A DNA stretch of 64,000 nucleotides, taken from NCBI RefSeq assembly GCF_042186555.1, contig NC_133335.1:171920062-171984061 (forward strand). Direction: 5' to 3'. Positions 10,025-21,267 of this stretch are shown piece after piece. The DNA comes from Aquarana catesbeiana (Eukaryota > Chordata > Amphibia > Anura > Ranidae). Each line of letters opens with the position of its first letter. The first letter of the stretch is position 1. Made by a program: the position numbers and the translations under genes. Below the pieces are notes generated by a model that worked only from the letters and a program-made list of their open reading frames with translations, had not been told where the DNA came from and ran no database searches.

Positions 10025-11826
10025 GAGGGGTTCATCTAGGCTGATTGAGAAAGAGATAACAGGGGAGAGAGAAGATATTTGCACATGTACTTCATTCATA
10101 TGTATTGAAACTGTTTGGTTGTTGCTCTTTGTTGTCTTACTATGCAATAATCTATTATGCTTACTGTTTTATGCAGCAACTTACAATCCCCAGTCTTATA
10201 AAGGGCCCCCCCCCCTTTTTCCCCCCCTTTTTTTCTTGCCCCAATACCATATAACTTGATTTGGGTGTAGACTATTTATCCATTCCTCATTTTTGCTCCC
10301 TTTATTGTTTCCCTTTTTCTTTTTCCCCCTCCCCTTTTCCCTGCCTCCCCATACTTGGAGGAATACACTATAATAATGTTTTGCGATTGGGCAGTAGTTA
10401 CTCCTCTTTATTGATATGTATCGTTGCTATTTCCCTTTGTGCTATTTACTGTGACATATTCTCCTTCTCCCCGCCCCTCCCCGGGGCGCGTCTGGCCAGA
10501 GCGGCTGCCCGGCACGGTAAGCCGCCACAGGAATTTCCTGGGCGGCGCTTAGTGAGGTACTTGGGCGTTTTTCCAGCTCACGCCCACTACCTCCATGTTG
10601 ACACTCCAGGCGAGCATGCGCTCTCGCCAGAGTGTCACTTCCGTGCCGGTGGGGCGGGTGTGCGTGACGCTGCTCCAAACGCCGTGACGTTCGCGCACGC
10701 GCGGTTGGGGCGGCGCCGCGCATGCTCGCCTCGGGGGGTCAGTACAGTGCGTCCCGGCTTACGCTATTCACAACACAGCTGTGCCTCATCCCTGACGCCA
10801 GCTGATTGTGACAGCTATGCTATTTATATCACCCTCACTCACTCCATACCAAGTCGCTACACATACCGGACGCTTGGCTGTGAGGCTGTTACTATGCATT
10901 CTCTAAGGTATGATTTTTCATTATTTCCCTTTACTTTCCCCTACTCCAATATGTTTGTTTCTATATACCTTCAATACTCCTCTGCTTAAGCTATACCAAT
11001 TATACACTACCAGCTTTGAGTCACCTCTTACTTTGGTCCCTGCAAGCTACTGAAAGTATTCTCATACAGGCTTGGCATCAATTTATTCTTTTAAAACTCC
11101 ATATATTAGTTGCATAATATGTATTATGGGTATTCCCAATACGCATGTTTAGCATATCTACCCGTTGTGCGCACAATTATGTATTTATTTCATATGTTTT
11201 GTTTAAACTCTAAACTTAATTCCATATATGCATACATTTGTATGTTGCCACTAGGGTACAATATGAGCTGCACCTCCTCGTTGCTGCTCTCCTTGATGCG
11301 ACCTACCTTTGATGCACTCCAATATATATATATTATCCCTTACATTTTTCCTATTATGAACCTCATTTGGACTTAACCATCCATCCACACATTGAGTTAC
11401 TACCTTCCATTCATCTACTATGGATCCTATTTTAAGGTCCTTTCTATATTCTTTTATTTTTTAGGGACGCCTTTTTGTGACCTCAGCACGCCGCTCTGGT
11501 TTGTACGCGCCCGGGTCGGGCGGGACGGGAGTATTGCCACACACCCCCCCATGGTGACTGCAGCCCACCAACCTGCATCTCCCACCATCTAAGTATTTTC
11601 GTTTATACCAGCTATAACACATATACTTCTTGCCATACTCTGCCCTTCCTCCATGGTTTCTCTTGCTTTTAAGAAAATCTTTCACAAGCAAATAATCACA
11701 CATTTTCAGGTAGGTGATGAATTCATCACCCCAACCCCCTTTGTATACTATCTATTGCTTTATCCATTACCTTATCTTCTCTCTCCCCTGTTATCTCTTT
11801 CTCAATCAGCCTAGATGAACCCCTCT

Positions 11827-11896
11827 CTCTCAGATTATGCCCCTGAAGAAGGATTGTACAGATATTAAGTACCCCGAAACGGGTCGGGCTTGAGAA
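11827..11896 (+). ncRNA. Hammerhead ribozyme, right-arm copy with damaged helix III
   Basis: Box 1 CTGAAGA is at 11843-11849, GAAAC at 11876-11880, and helix I GCCC/GGGC is kept. The palindrome is ACGGGT here instead of ACGCGT, which breaks self-complementary helix III pairing between two RNAs. Confidence 0.8.
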
Positions 11897-12211
11897 GAGC
11901 TTTTTCATCACAATTTGTTCTGTTTGTTTGCTTATCATGGCTATCATGTAGTTTGCACTATGTCAGTCTAGATTATGTACTGCTTGTTTTTATCAATATG
12001 TACCTGTGAATACGAATAAAATTTATACCCTTTTTTTATATATGCCCTTTATTCTCTACACACTTCAATATATTTTTTATTTTTTGCAAGTGCCAGGAAA
12101 CTCCACCCAGGGGAACCCCTTTGTTTTGTGTCTATAGATTATTGAACGTGGCACGGCTCCCTTTCCTAAACTGGTTGGTCACCCCTTTTTCTGTTGATTT
12201 TCTACAGCCAG

Positions 12212-12689
12212 TAACACTTCTTTGCGTATAATAAAATGTTAAAGACGGGTGCCCTACCCTGCCACTGACTCCACCTGGATCTTCCTTATAGGAGTCCCTG
12301 AGTAGTTTATATTTCATTGGTTGAATAATGTACTCTTACAGTTCCCCCACTCTGGCTTTGCACACCTAGAACTGAACTACTATTGCAGTAAGGTGACACT
12401 ATACTCTACTCTTCTACCGTGGGGAGCCGAAAGAAGGACCATGACCTAAGCTCTGCTACCCCCCCCCCCAGCCTCTACCACCCTCATGTTCTCTGCAGAG
12501 CGGAGAGGGGGAGGCATTATAGTGCTGGATGGAGGGCGGGGGCGGGAGCTGTCTCAGTGATTGATTACTGGGCGGTCCTAGCAACCAATCACCAGTATGT
12601 TATAATGAAATGTTAACTTCGCCAGCTACCGCTCCCACCTTCCACCCAGCACTATGCCATCTCCTGATTTCCACTCTGCTGTACACACA
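12212..12689. other. Intron sequence, no gene recognised
   Basis: There is a C-run near 12460 and no terminal repeats, coding domain or RNA structure that I can support. Confidence 0.4.
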
Positions 12690-13600
12690 CTGGCAGACAG
12701 AAAGGGGGTGATGTGAAGGCGACAGAGGAAACACTGTTGGATGGAGGAGAGAGTGTGGGGGGAGGGGAGATTGTGATGAGAACTGGACTGAGGACACTGC
12801 TTTGGGGATGGGGAGGCAGAGGACACTGCTATAGGAGAGTAGAGGACACTACGATAGGGGGGGGGTGATGCAAAGGGGGGCAGGGGATACTGTTTTGTTG
12901 GGGTAAAGGACACTACTGGGGGGGAGGGGGCAGGGTACACTACAGAAGGGGGGGTGATGTGTAGGGGGCAGTGGACACTGCTTTGGAGGAGCTACAGGAC
13001 ACTAGTGTGGGGGGGAGGGGGTGTAGGAGACTGTAACGGGGGGGGGTCAGAGGACACTACTGTGGGAGTATGATGTGAATTGGACAGAGGACACTACTAC
13101 GGGAAGGGGGGGGAGGACACTACTGTGGGGGTGATGTGAAGGGGGCAGAGGACATTGTGTTGGGGGGTACAGAACACTACTGTGTGGGGATGGGGCAGAG
13201 AACACTATGGGGGGAAGAGGACACTATTGTGAGGGTTGATGTGAAGGGGGGCAGAGGACACTATTGTGGGAGTATGATGTGAATTGGACAGAGGACACTG
13301 CTACGGGAAGGGGGGGAGGACACTACTGTAGAGGTGATGTGAAGGGGCAGAGGACATTGTGTTGGGGGGTACATAACAATACTGTGGGGGGATGGGGCAG
13401 AGGACACTATGGGAGGGGGGGGCAGAGGGTTGATGTGAAGGGGGGCAGAAGACACTACTGTGAGGGAGTGATGTGAAGGGGGGCAGAGGACACTACTGTG
13501 GGAGTATGATGTGAATTGGACAGAGGACACTGCTACGGGAAGGGGGGGACACTACTGTGGGGGTGATGTCAAGGGGGCAGATGACACTACTGTGACACTA
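12690..13600. repeat. G-rich degenerate minisatellite with higher-order units
   Basis: Tandem copies of a ~35-45 bp unit built on GGGGCAGAGGACACTACTGT and GGGGTGATGTGAAGG. A larger unit (GGGAGTATGATGTGAATTGG then CTACGGGAAGGGGGG) recurs near 13066, 13270 and 13499. Runs of 5-9 Gs are frequent on the plus strand. The open frames read across it (13261-13530, 13264-13476) are low complexity. Confidence 0.9.
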
Positions 13601-14552
13601 TGTGTTCTTCATGCTGTCTTTTCATTGGGAGCTTGATAGTACTGTTTGTTTTTTTTGTTTTTTTAAAGGGCACCACCTAGTACATCCCCCCCCCCCTCCC
13701 GGTTCTCTGCTTTTCTCCACGTTGTCCAGGTAGATCCCAACCTCTGAAAGGTTACCTATCCCCTACCCCTGATTTAATGGCTATGGCTTGGGTAGGAGAA
13801 GGGGTGGTGAAATAAGTTGGCCTAGGTTGGGTAGTAAGTATGGAAGAATCTGACCCTGCACACGATTGTACAATCATATTATACCATGTGGTCAGCTTTA
13901 CTAAAGCAACGAATTGAGGGAATTTGTCATATGTGGACACTGCGAACCAGGCAGAGGCAGCAAGTACTGAACCTCTACAAATTTGAACAGTTGTGTGATT
14001 GTGGAAAGTGTAAAATGAGATTATGAAAAACATGGTTACGCCTTTCATACCAACGACTTCTTGTTCCCACTGCAGAACAATGCAGGCGGACTTTAGTACT
14101 TTCCGGTAGGACACCAACTGACATAGAACATTAGGCTCCACTTAGCTTCAAAGCAAGTGTAAATAAAATACCAACCAGCTTATGAGTTGTAAAAATATGG
14201 GGGATTGTGTGCACATACTTGTGACCGATATCAACTATTTAAACACAATGTTGCATTTAAGGTTTACTGATCCTTTAAGTTTCTGATAATAAGACATTAC
14301 AGTTAATGAGGTATTCTGACTAAAATCTGCAGCGAGCCGTATCAGCTGCTTTTCTCACATTGCTAATAAATGCTATACAACTGCAACTATGCACCTTAAT
14401 GGTAGAAAGAGAAAGTGAAAATTGATTAGCTATAAGCTTGATGTATTTTGGATGTATAATGAGGAAATTAAAGAGATAAAAGTGATTGCATTCAGCTATT
14501 ATTTATTAAGCTTCTGGACAGATTGCAGAGCAGAGAATATATTCTGGGATCT
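13601..14552. other. Intron sequence, no gene recognised
   Basis: It holds a T-rich run near 13645 and a C-run near 13690, followed by AT-rich sequence without recognisable repeats or exons. The 129-residue frame on the minus strand (13752-14141) has no domain I recognise. Confidence 0.4.
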
Positions 14553-15193
14553 TTAAAGCGGACCTTCATTTATTTTTTCATATTTCCATCCATTAAATCT
14601 TCTGCCCTTGTTGTTTTAACTTTGGATAGTAAAACATTTTTTTCTGCCAGTAAAGCCCACTTCCTGTTTCTTGTCTGGTAATTAGCCTAGGCTAATGGCA
14701 TCATGCACAGCTCTCTCTCTCAATCTTGTTACAGTTTGCCAGCAAGGGAGGGGTGGGGGCAGGAGAGTGGAGGAGGGGTGAGTCATAGGAGGGCAAATGA
14801 GAGCTGCAGAGCTGGAAGGGGCTGGAAGAGGGCGGAGACTGCAGAAATCCATATGTATTCATCCAGAGAGGAGAAATGTGCAGGCAAACAGTGGTGTGAG
14901 TGTGTGTGTCTATGTGTGTGTACGTGTGCATCTGTATATATATGTATGTGTGTGTCTGTGTGCCTCTGTGTGTCTGTGTAAATCCAGGAAGTGAACAGGC
15001 AGCAGCTTCAGCTGCCCACAGTTAAAATGGTTGCAACCAGACTTAGTGGAGGGAGATTTCTGCAGCATATTTGGCAAGTATAGAATCACAGTATATATAT
15101 AAAATAATATGCAAAGTAGTTGGAGGGAAGCTTCAGAATGGCAAAGATGTTTTTATTACAAATTATGTGAGCAGACTATAGTTCCTCTTTAAA
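14553..15193. mobile_element. MITE with TTTAAAG ends
   Basis: The left end CTTTAAAGCGGACCTTC and the right end GACTATAGTTCCTCTTTAAA are an imperfect inverted pair. The interior holds a TG-rich microsatellite at 14895-14985. Not coding. Confidence 0.55.
14895..14985. repeat. TG-rich microsatellite
   Basis: Interrupted (TG)n/(TATG)n tract; the Cys/Val-rich open frames over it are artefacts. Confidence 0.9.
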
Positions 15194-15272
15194 TGTGAAA
15201 TGGTTGTCTAACAAGTCTGGCCACACTGGGGCCTGAAAAGAGATAAAAGAAAGAGGACTGTACATTGCTACA

Positions 15273-15638
15273 ATTATGCCCTGTACACACGACCGATTTT
15301 GCCGTCGGAATAAACTCTGAAGGTTTCTCTGAAGGAACTCAGACGGAATTCCATTCAAGTGGTCTTGCTTACACATGGTCAAACCAAAGTCCGACCGTTC
15401 AGAACGCGGTGACGTACAGCACGTAGGACGGGACTAGAAAAAGGAAGTGCAATAGCCAGTAGCCAATAGCTTCCGTCTCGTACTTGCTTCAGAGCATGCG
15501 TCATTTTTGGTCCGTCGGAACAGCATACAGACGAGCGGTTTTCCCGATAGGAATTGGTTCCGTCGGAAATATTTAGAACATGTTTCATTTGTAGGTCCGT
15601 CAGAATTTTCGAAAAAAAAAAAGTCCGATGAGGCATAC
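15273..15638 (+). mobile_element. MITE of the 57267-57666 family, right part missing
   Basis: It starts GCCCTGTACACACGACCG and carries AATAGCCAGTAGCCAATAGC and TCCGTCGGAA like the complete copy at 57267-57666. It stops abruptly at the outer edge of the chromovirus LTR (15639), and its right end is not found beyond 22690. Confidence 0.7.
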
Positions 15639-16250
15639 TGTCAGACTTCCACATACCAGACAGGTGAGCCCAATGTAGCAGGGGGAGGCCTCCCTTACGT
15701 ATCTGGTTCCCGAACCCCTGGTAGTATGGACAGGAGGCACGGGAGCACAAAATGGTATGAGAGCCTGGCGGGTTAGCTGCAGGAAGATCCCCGTAAAGGT
15801 GGTTATTGAGATCACCAGTCAACTGAATCACAGACAGCAGGTGCAGAGCAGGAGTGGAGCAAGCAGGTCGGGTCACTGGCAGAGGTCGGCAACAGGCGGG
15901 CAACGTGGTACAGAGGAGCAGGCAGATTCGTAGTCAGGACAGTCCGGGATCAGTGGCAGGCAGCAAACAAGGAGAATCAAAGACAGGCCAGTGGTCAGGA
16001 GGTCAGGTTTCAAACAAGAAGCAGGAAGCAGGTGCAGGGATACAGGGAGCTGCCGATCGGACAGCACCGAGCCCCCTGTGCAGACAGCCTAAATAGGCAG
16101 CCAAACCACGCCCCCGCGCGCCCCCGCACACACACACGCGCAAGCACGCCGACACCCATGGCGGCGCGCACGGGAACGCATGCGCGCCGACGCGGCCAAC
16201 GCACCGCGACGCACACCAGCAGCGCGTCTGCCCAGGGGGACTCTCTGACA
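15639..16250 (-). repeat. Chromovirus 3' LTR (complete)
   Basis: It is 612 bp with a perfect 7-bp terminal inverted repeat (minus strand TGTCAGA...TCTGACA). The U3 part (about 16100-16250) is extremely CpG-rich. A TATTTA box lies about 30 bp before the inferred RNA start. The purine tract TTGAGGGGGGGCAC immediately precedes the LTR on the minus strand (16251-16265). Confidence 0.88.
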
Positions 16251-19200
16251 GTGCCCCCCCCTCAAGGGCAGCCTCCGAATGTCCAACTGAGCCAATCTGG
16301 TGGCGTGAGTACTCCTGAACGTCCTCAGGAGCTCTTCGGCATGCAAGTTGCCCTCTGGCTCCCAGGAGTTGTCCTCCGGTCCGCACCCCCTCCACTTGAT
16401 CAGGTATTGCAACTGGTTGTGTCTTTTCCTGCAATCCAAGATAGCCTCCACTTCGAATTCTTCTTCGTTATCGATAATTATGGGCTCCGGTGGGTCAGTA
16501 CTTCGGCCAGCAAAGGTGTTGGGTGTAACAGGTTTCAACAATGAAATATGAAAGACCGGGTGAATCTTCAGGGTACTAGGTAAGTTGAGTTCATAGGCCA
16601 CGTTGTTAATTCTCTTTTTGACTGAGAACGGACCCATAAATTTGGGGCCCAATTTCCTTGAAGGGCAGGCCATTCTTACATTGGTTGTGGACAACCAAAC
16701 CTGGTTGCCAGGTTCCAGGATGAGCTCTCCCCGCCTCTTCTTGTCAAACATTTTCTTATTATACTCTTGGGTCTTAGCCATGGTTTCCTGCAAGAGTTTG
16801 TTGTTGGTAAGAAAAAAGTCCATGGTTTCAGAGACCGCAGGGATAGCACATTCGGGTAAAGACCTGGGCAGGAAGGACGGGTGGAAGCCGTAATTGGCAA
16901 AGAAGGGCGTTTGCTTAATGGCCGAATGTAAAGAGTTGTACGAGAACTCAGCAATCGGTAGAAGTGAAACCCAGTCGTCTTGTGAGAAAGATGAAAAACA
17001 ACGAAGGTACTGCTCCAAGGTTTGATTAGTTCTCTCTGTCTGCCCATTAGTCTGGGGATGGTAAGCAGAGGAGAGTGCCAGCTCAATTTCCAGGGAATCA
17101 CAGAGAGCCTTCCAGAACCGACAGGTGAACTGAACACCACGATCAGATATGATATTTGATGGGACTCCGTGCAGCCTAACAATTTCTTTGATGAAGACCC
17201 TTGCTGTCTCCATAGCCGAAGGCGTGCCCTTCATAGGCAGAAAGTGAGCCATCTTGGTTAACCTGTCTACGACGACGAAGATGGTAGAGAAGCCTTCTGC
17301 CTGGGGAAGCTCTACAATAAAATCCATTGATATCATCTTCCACGGTCTTTCCGGGACGGGTTTTAGCAGACCCCAGGCTCTTGTCCGGCTATTTTTGCTC
17401 TGAGCACAGATAGTACAAGATTCTACATAGTTCTTGCAGTCGTTCGCCAACAGAGGCCACCAAAATGTGCGCTGGACTAATTCAGTCGTCTTTAGCACAC
17501 CGAAGTGTCCAGCCATCTTGTGATCATGGCAGAGCTCTAGCACTGCCACCCTCAGATCTTCAGGGACCACGATTTTACCCTTGTGCCAAAAGAGGCCATC
17601 CTGGGCCCTCACCTCATCTCCGGACGTCGGGATCCAATTTGAGGAAGCTTGCTTTATGCGGGATAGCAGATCCGGATGGAAGAATAGTGTCCGGATGCAC
17701 AGGTTTGCCAGATTCAGGGAACATACGGGAGAGAGCGTCCGGCTTGATGTTTTTGGAACCAGGTCTGTATGTTATATGGAACTGAAATCTGGAGAAAAAT
17801 AGTGCCCACCTTGCTTTCCGTGGTCTCAGTCTCTTGGCTGTTCGAAGGTACTCCAGATTCTTATGATCCGTATAGACCAGGATGGGATGTGCTGCACCCT
17901 CCAGTAAATAACGCCACTCCTCCAAAGCGGACTTGATGGCCAGAAGCTCCCGATCACCAACATCGTAATTTCTCTCACTGCTGCCGAGAGTTTGCGGGAG
18001 AAAAAGGCCACTGGGTAGAGAAGGGACTTTGGACCTTGCCGTTGGGACAGAACGGCTCCGACTGCAATCTCTGAAGCGTCCACTTCGAGTACGAATGGTA
18101 GAGCAGGGTCCGGGTGCTTTAAGATAGAAGCAGAGGTGAACAGCTCCTTAAGTTTTTCGAAGGCGGACTGCGCCTTAGAAGACCACTGGAACCGTTTCCT
18201 TTGTTTGGTTACTTCGGTGATGGGGGCGATTATTGCAGAGAAGCCCCTAATGAACTTCCTGTAAAAGTTAGAGAAGCCAATGAACCTTTGAACTCCTTTC
18301 TTATTGGAGGGAGCGGGCCATTCCAGAATGGCTAATACCTTTTGAGGGTCCATTTTAATACCTTCAACAGAGATGATTAGGCCTAGAAACTGGATACTTT
18401 GAAGTTCGAATTGGCATTTTTCCGGTTTAGCATAAAGTCCATGCTGCCTGAGGCGAGCTAACACATTTCTGAGGTGCCTGCGATGATCGGAGACTGAGGA
18501 GGAGAAGATCAAGATATCGGCTAGATAAACAATAACATATAGATCCAGGAAGTCACGGAAAATGTCATTGACAAAATGCTGAAACGTTGCGGGTGTGTTG
18601 CACAGGCCAAAGGGCATAACAAGGTATTCGAAATGCCCGAATCTGGTGCGAAAAGCTGTTTTCCATTCATCTCCTTCCCGAATATGAATCAAGTTGTAGG
18701 CACCACGGAGATCTAATTTGGTAAAGATTACCACGGATCCCAATCTCTGGAAGAGTTCAGGCACGGTAGAAGATAACGGTTCTTGATTGTTATTTTATTC
18801 AGTTCCCGATAATCAATACAAGGACGTAAGGAGTGGTCCTTTTTCTCCACGAAGAATATACCAGCCCCAGCCGGAGAGGTAGACGGGCGGATAAACCCTT
18901 TCTTCAGGTTCTCATCAATGCATATTTTTAGGGTGTCCAACTCCTGCTCTGTTAATGGGAAAATCCTCCCAAAGGGAACTTCCGCTCCAGGTAATAGCTC
19001 GATTGGGCAATCGTAAGGCCTGTGGGGAGGTAGAGTCTCAGCTCCTTTTTTACTAAAAACGTCCAGAAAGTCCCAATAGGGTACAGGGATCACCTGTTGT
19101 AACTCGGATTCGGTATCTAAACAGAGTATTTGGGTAGATTCAGCAGGATTCGTATGTAGGCAATGTTGCCAGCAATATTCAGAAAGGAACTTGACTTCCC

Positions 19201-19595
19201 CGCTAGACCAGTCAATGCTGGGGTTATGAGCCTGCAACCATGGCATCCCCAGTATGATGGGAAAAAGAGGAGAGGAGATGGCATCCAGGCGCAGGAGTTC
19301 TTGATGGTTAGGGCCCATGGTGGCTAACAAAGGGATGGTTTCCTGCGTGATGGGACCGGAACGCAGAGAGGAGCCATCAGCGAGATGTACAGCAAGTCCC
19401 CGAACTTTAGACTGGAGAGGGATGTGATGGTTGGCAGCGAAGGTTAGGTCAATGAAACAGCTGCAGGCTCCTGAGTCAATTTTGACTGTAGCTGGAATAA
19501 TCCTTCCTGGAAGCTGTAAGGTGATAGAGAGAGCAAGGTGATTAGCAGGTTTAGAGAGAGCAGATGCACAAATTGAAGAGATTGGCAGAGACTTA
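16251..19595 (-). pseudogene. Chromovirus pol: protease, RT, RNase H, integrase, chromodomain
   Basis: It would copy element RNA into DNA and integrate it, with the chromodomain directing integration to modified histones. Protease: KIDSGACSCFID with the catalytic DSG (18728-19636). RT: FFVEKKDHSLRPCIDYRELN, then MPFGLCNTPATFQ and VYLADILIFS. The usual YLDD is YLAD here (GCC codon, 18519-18521), removing one of the two metal-binding Asp. RNase H: LEVDASEIAVGAVLSQR and VYTDHKNLEYL. Integrase: zinc-binding HX4H and CX2C in HDHKMAGHFG and CTICAQ, then MDFIVELP, ISDRGVQF and QTERTNQ supplying D, D and E. Chromodomain: about VEAILDCRKRHNQ to WEPEGNL. Frameshifts occur near 18760, 17975 and 17613. 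The last frame runs through the polypurine tract into the LTR. Confidence 0.92.
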
Positions 19596-20299
19596 CAGTA
19601 CCTGACCGCGAGATTGTGTTTCCAGCGCGATACCATCGCGCTGGTTCTCGGCGACAGCGTACTGTGAATGTCGCGCTGGCTCGCTCACCGGGAAAGGAAA
19701 ACTTTGTTTTCCTTCCGCGATGAGTGACAGGCAGTGCTGACAGCTGTCTAGTATGAATCCTGAGGCGGGACCACCACGCCAAATTTTAAATGAAAAAACC
19801 GGCGTGGGTTCCCCCCTCGGGGGCATACCAGGCCCTTAGGTCTGGCATGGATTGCAATTTTAAATGAAAAAATCGGCGTGGGGGTCCCCCCCAAATCCAT
19901 ACCAGACCCTTATCCGAGCACGCAGCCCGGCCGGCCAGGAAAGGGGGTGGGGTCGAGCGAGCGCCCCCCCCCTCCTGAGCCGTACCAGGCCGCATGCCCT
20001 CAACATGGGGGGGTGGGTGCCTTGGGGGAGGGGGGGCGCCCTGCGGGCCCCCCCACCCCAAAGCACCTTGTCCCCATGTTGATGAGGACAAGGGCCTCTT
20101 CCCGACAACCCTGGCCGTTGGTTGTCGGGGTCTGCGGGCGGGGGGCTTATCGGAATCCGGGAGCCCCCCTTAATAAGGGGGCCCCCAGATCCCGGCCCCC
20201 CACCCTGTGTGAATGAGTTTGGGGTACATGGTACCCCTACCCATTCACCTAGGGAAAAAGTGTCAGTATAAAAAAAACACAGTACACAGGTTTTAAGAA

Positions 20300-20640
20300 T
20301 AATTTATTAGTCAGCTCCGGGATCTTCTTCCGACTTCGGGGGGTCTCCTTCCGACTTCTCCCGGTGTTCGGCCTCTTCTCCCGGGCCCCGCCGCTATCTT
20401 CTTGCAGCTCTATTGCCAGTGAGGAGCCCGGTCTGCTGCCGCTGTCTTGTCGCCGCTGTCTTGTCGCTGCCGCTGTCTTGTCGCCGCTGTCTCGCCGCCG
20501 CTGTCTTGTCGCCGCTGTCTCGCCGCCGCTGTCTTGCCGCCGCTGTCTCGCCGCTTCTTCTCTTCTTTTCTTCTTCCCCGATGTTGACACGACACTCTCT
20601 CCGGCTCGAATGCTGTGTGCGAGCTGCGGAGCCATTTATA
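20300..20640 (-). other. Repeat-encoding transcribed segment of the foldback element
   Basis: Leftward from the TATA at 20636-20643, the minus strand has an open frame of 128 codons (20249-20635) with tandem QRRQDSGGETAAT-type repeats from a ~15 bp DNA repeat, ending at an AATAAA (forward TTTATT, 20303-20308). No known domain. It corresponds to 2625-2875 in the other copy, where the repeat sequence differs, so a conserved protein is unlikely. Confidence 0.45.
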
Positions 20641-20805
20641 TAGGCGGTAACCCCGCCCCCTTACGACGTCATGGTCCCAGCATGCGCAGGGACTCTGGGG
20701 TCACGCCCCCTTATGACGCCAGAGTCCCTGCACATGCTGGGACCATGACGTCGTAAGGGGGCGGGGTTACCGCCTATATAAATGGCTCCGCAGCTCGCAC
20801 ACAGC
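20630..20805. promoter_or_regulatory. Palindromic divergent promoter (two TATA boxes, decayed CREs)
   Basis: TATATA boxes on both sides (20636-20643 leftward; 20775-20782 rightward) bracket inverted copies of GGCGGTAACCCCGCCCCCTT and CATGGTCCCAGCATG. CRE-like GACGTC sites survive as CGACGTCA and TGACGTCG, each one change from the perfect sites at 2470-2559; the changes are at CpG. Bidirectional activity is inferred. Confidence 0.6.
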
Positions 20806-21267
20806 ATTCGAGCCCCAAGGCACCCACCCCCCCATGTTGAGGGCATGTGGCCTGGTACGGCTCAGGAGGGGGGGGGGGCGCTCGCTCGACCCCACCCCCT
20901 TTCCTGGCCGGCCGGGCTGCGTGCTCAGATAAGAGTCTGGTATGGATTTGGGGGAGACCCCCCACGCCGATTTTTCGGCATAGGGGGTTCCCCTTACAAT
21001 CCATGCCAGACCTACGGGCCTGGTATGCCCCCGAGGGGGTAACCCACGCCGTTTTTTTCATTTAAAATTTGGCGCGGTGTTCCCGCCTCTGGATTCATAC
21101 TAGACAGCTGTCAGCACTGCCTGTCACTCATCGCGGAAGGAAAACAAAGTTTTCCTTTCCCGATGAGTGAGCCATCTCGGCGCTGGCTCCTGCGACGGGG
21201 CTCGTAGGTGTCAAATCTCGCCGAGAAGTGCGGCGAGATTGACACAATGTCGCGGTCACCTACTGTA

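Larger units (their letters stand above)
9723..12197 (+). mobile_element. Penelope-like non-autonomous inverted-repeat element 2 with two hammerheads
   Basis: Inverted arms of about 370-400 bp (9723-10075 and about 11775-12129) enclose ~1.7 kb that is GC-rich at 10470-10790 and AT-rich elsewhere. A one-sided tail of 68 bp (12130-12197) follows the right arm. A perfect 14-bp direct repeat TTTTCTACAGCCAG flanks it (9709-9722 and 12198-12211). Each arm carries a hammerhead. The open frame at 10261-10989 has no recognisable domain and I do not call it a gene. Confidence 0.78.
19596..21265. mobile_element. TA-flanked foldback element with divergent promoter, nested in the chromovirus
   Basis: The ends are inverted (CAGTACCTGACCGCGA / TCGCGGTCACCTACTG), each next to TA (19594-19595 and 21266-21267), a mariner-type target. 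Long inverted arms follow (for example the TTAAATGAAAAAACCGGCGT and CCGGCCGGCCAGGAAAGG blocks on the left and their reverse complements on the right). The right arm has lost the transcribed segment that the left arm keeps. The centre (20630-20805) is a palindrome with promoter elements. Related half copy at 2465-3235. Confidence 0.8.

Noticed and set aside
10261..10989. 242-codon open frame inside hammerhead element 2
   Set aside because: No RT, GIY-YIG or other motif; crosses a GC-rich low-complexity block and AT-rich tracts; likely chance.
12419..13530. Several 65-104-codon frames
   Set aside because: All lie in the G-rich minisatellite and flanking low-complexity sequence.
16089..16250. 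Extension of the integrase/chromodomain frame into the LTR
   Set aside because: The frame continues through the polypurine tract by chance; residues past the tract are LTR-derived.
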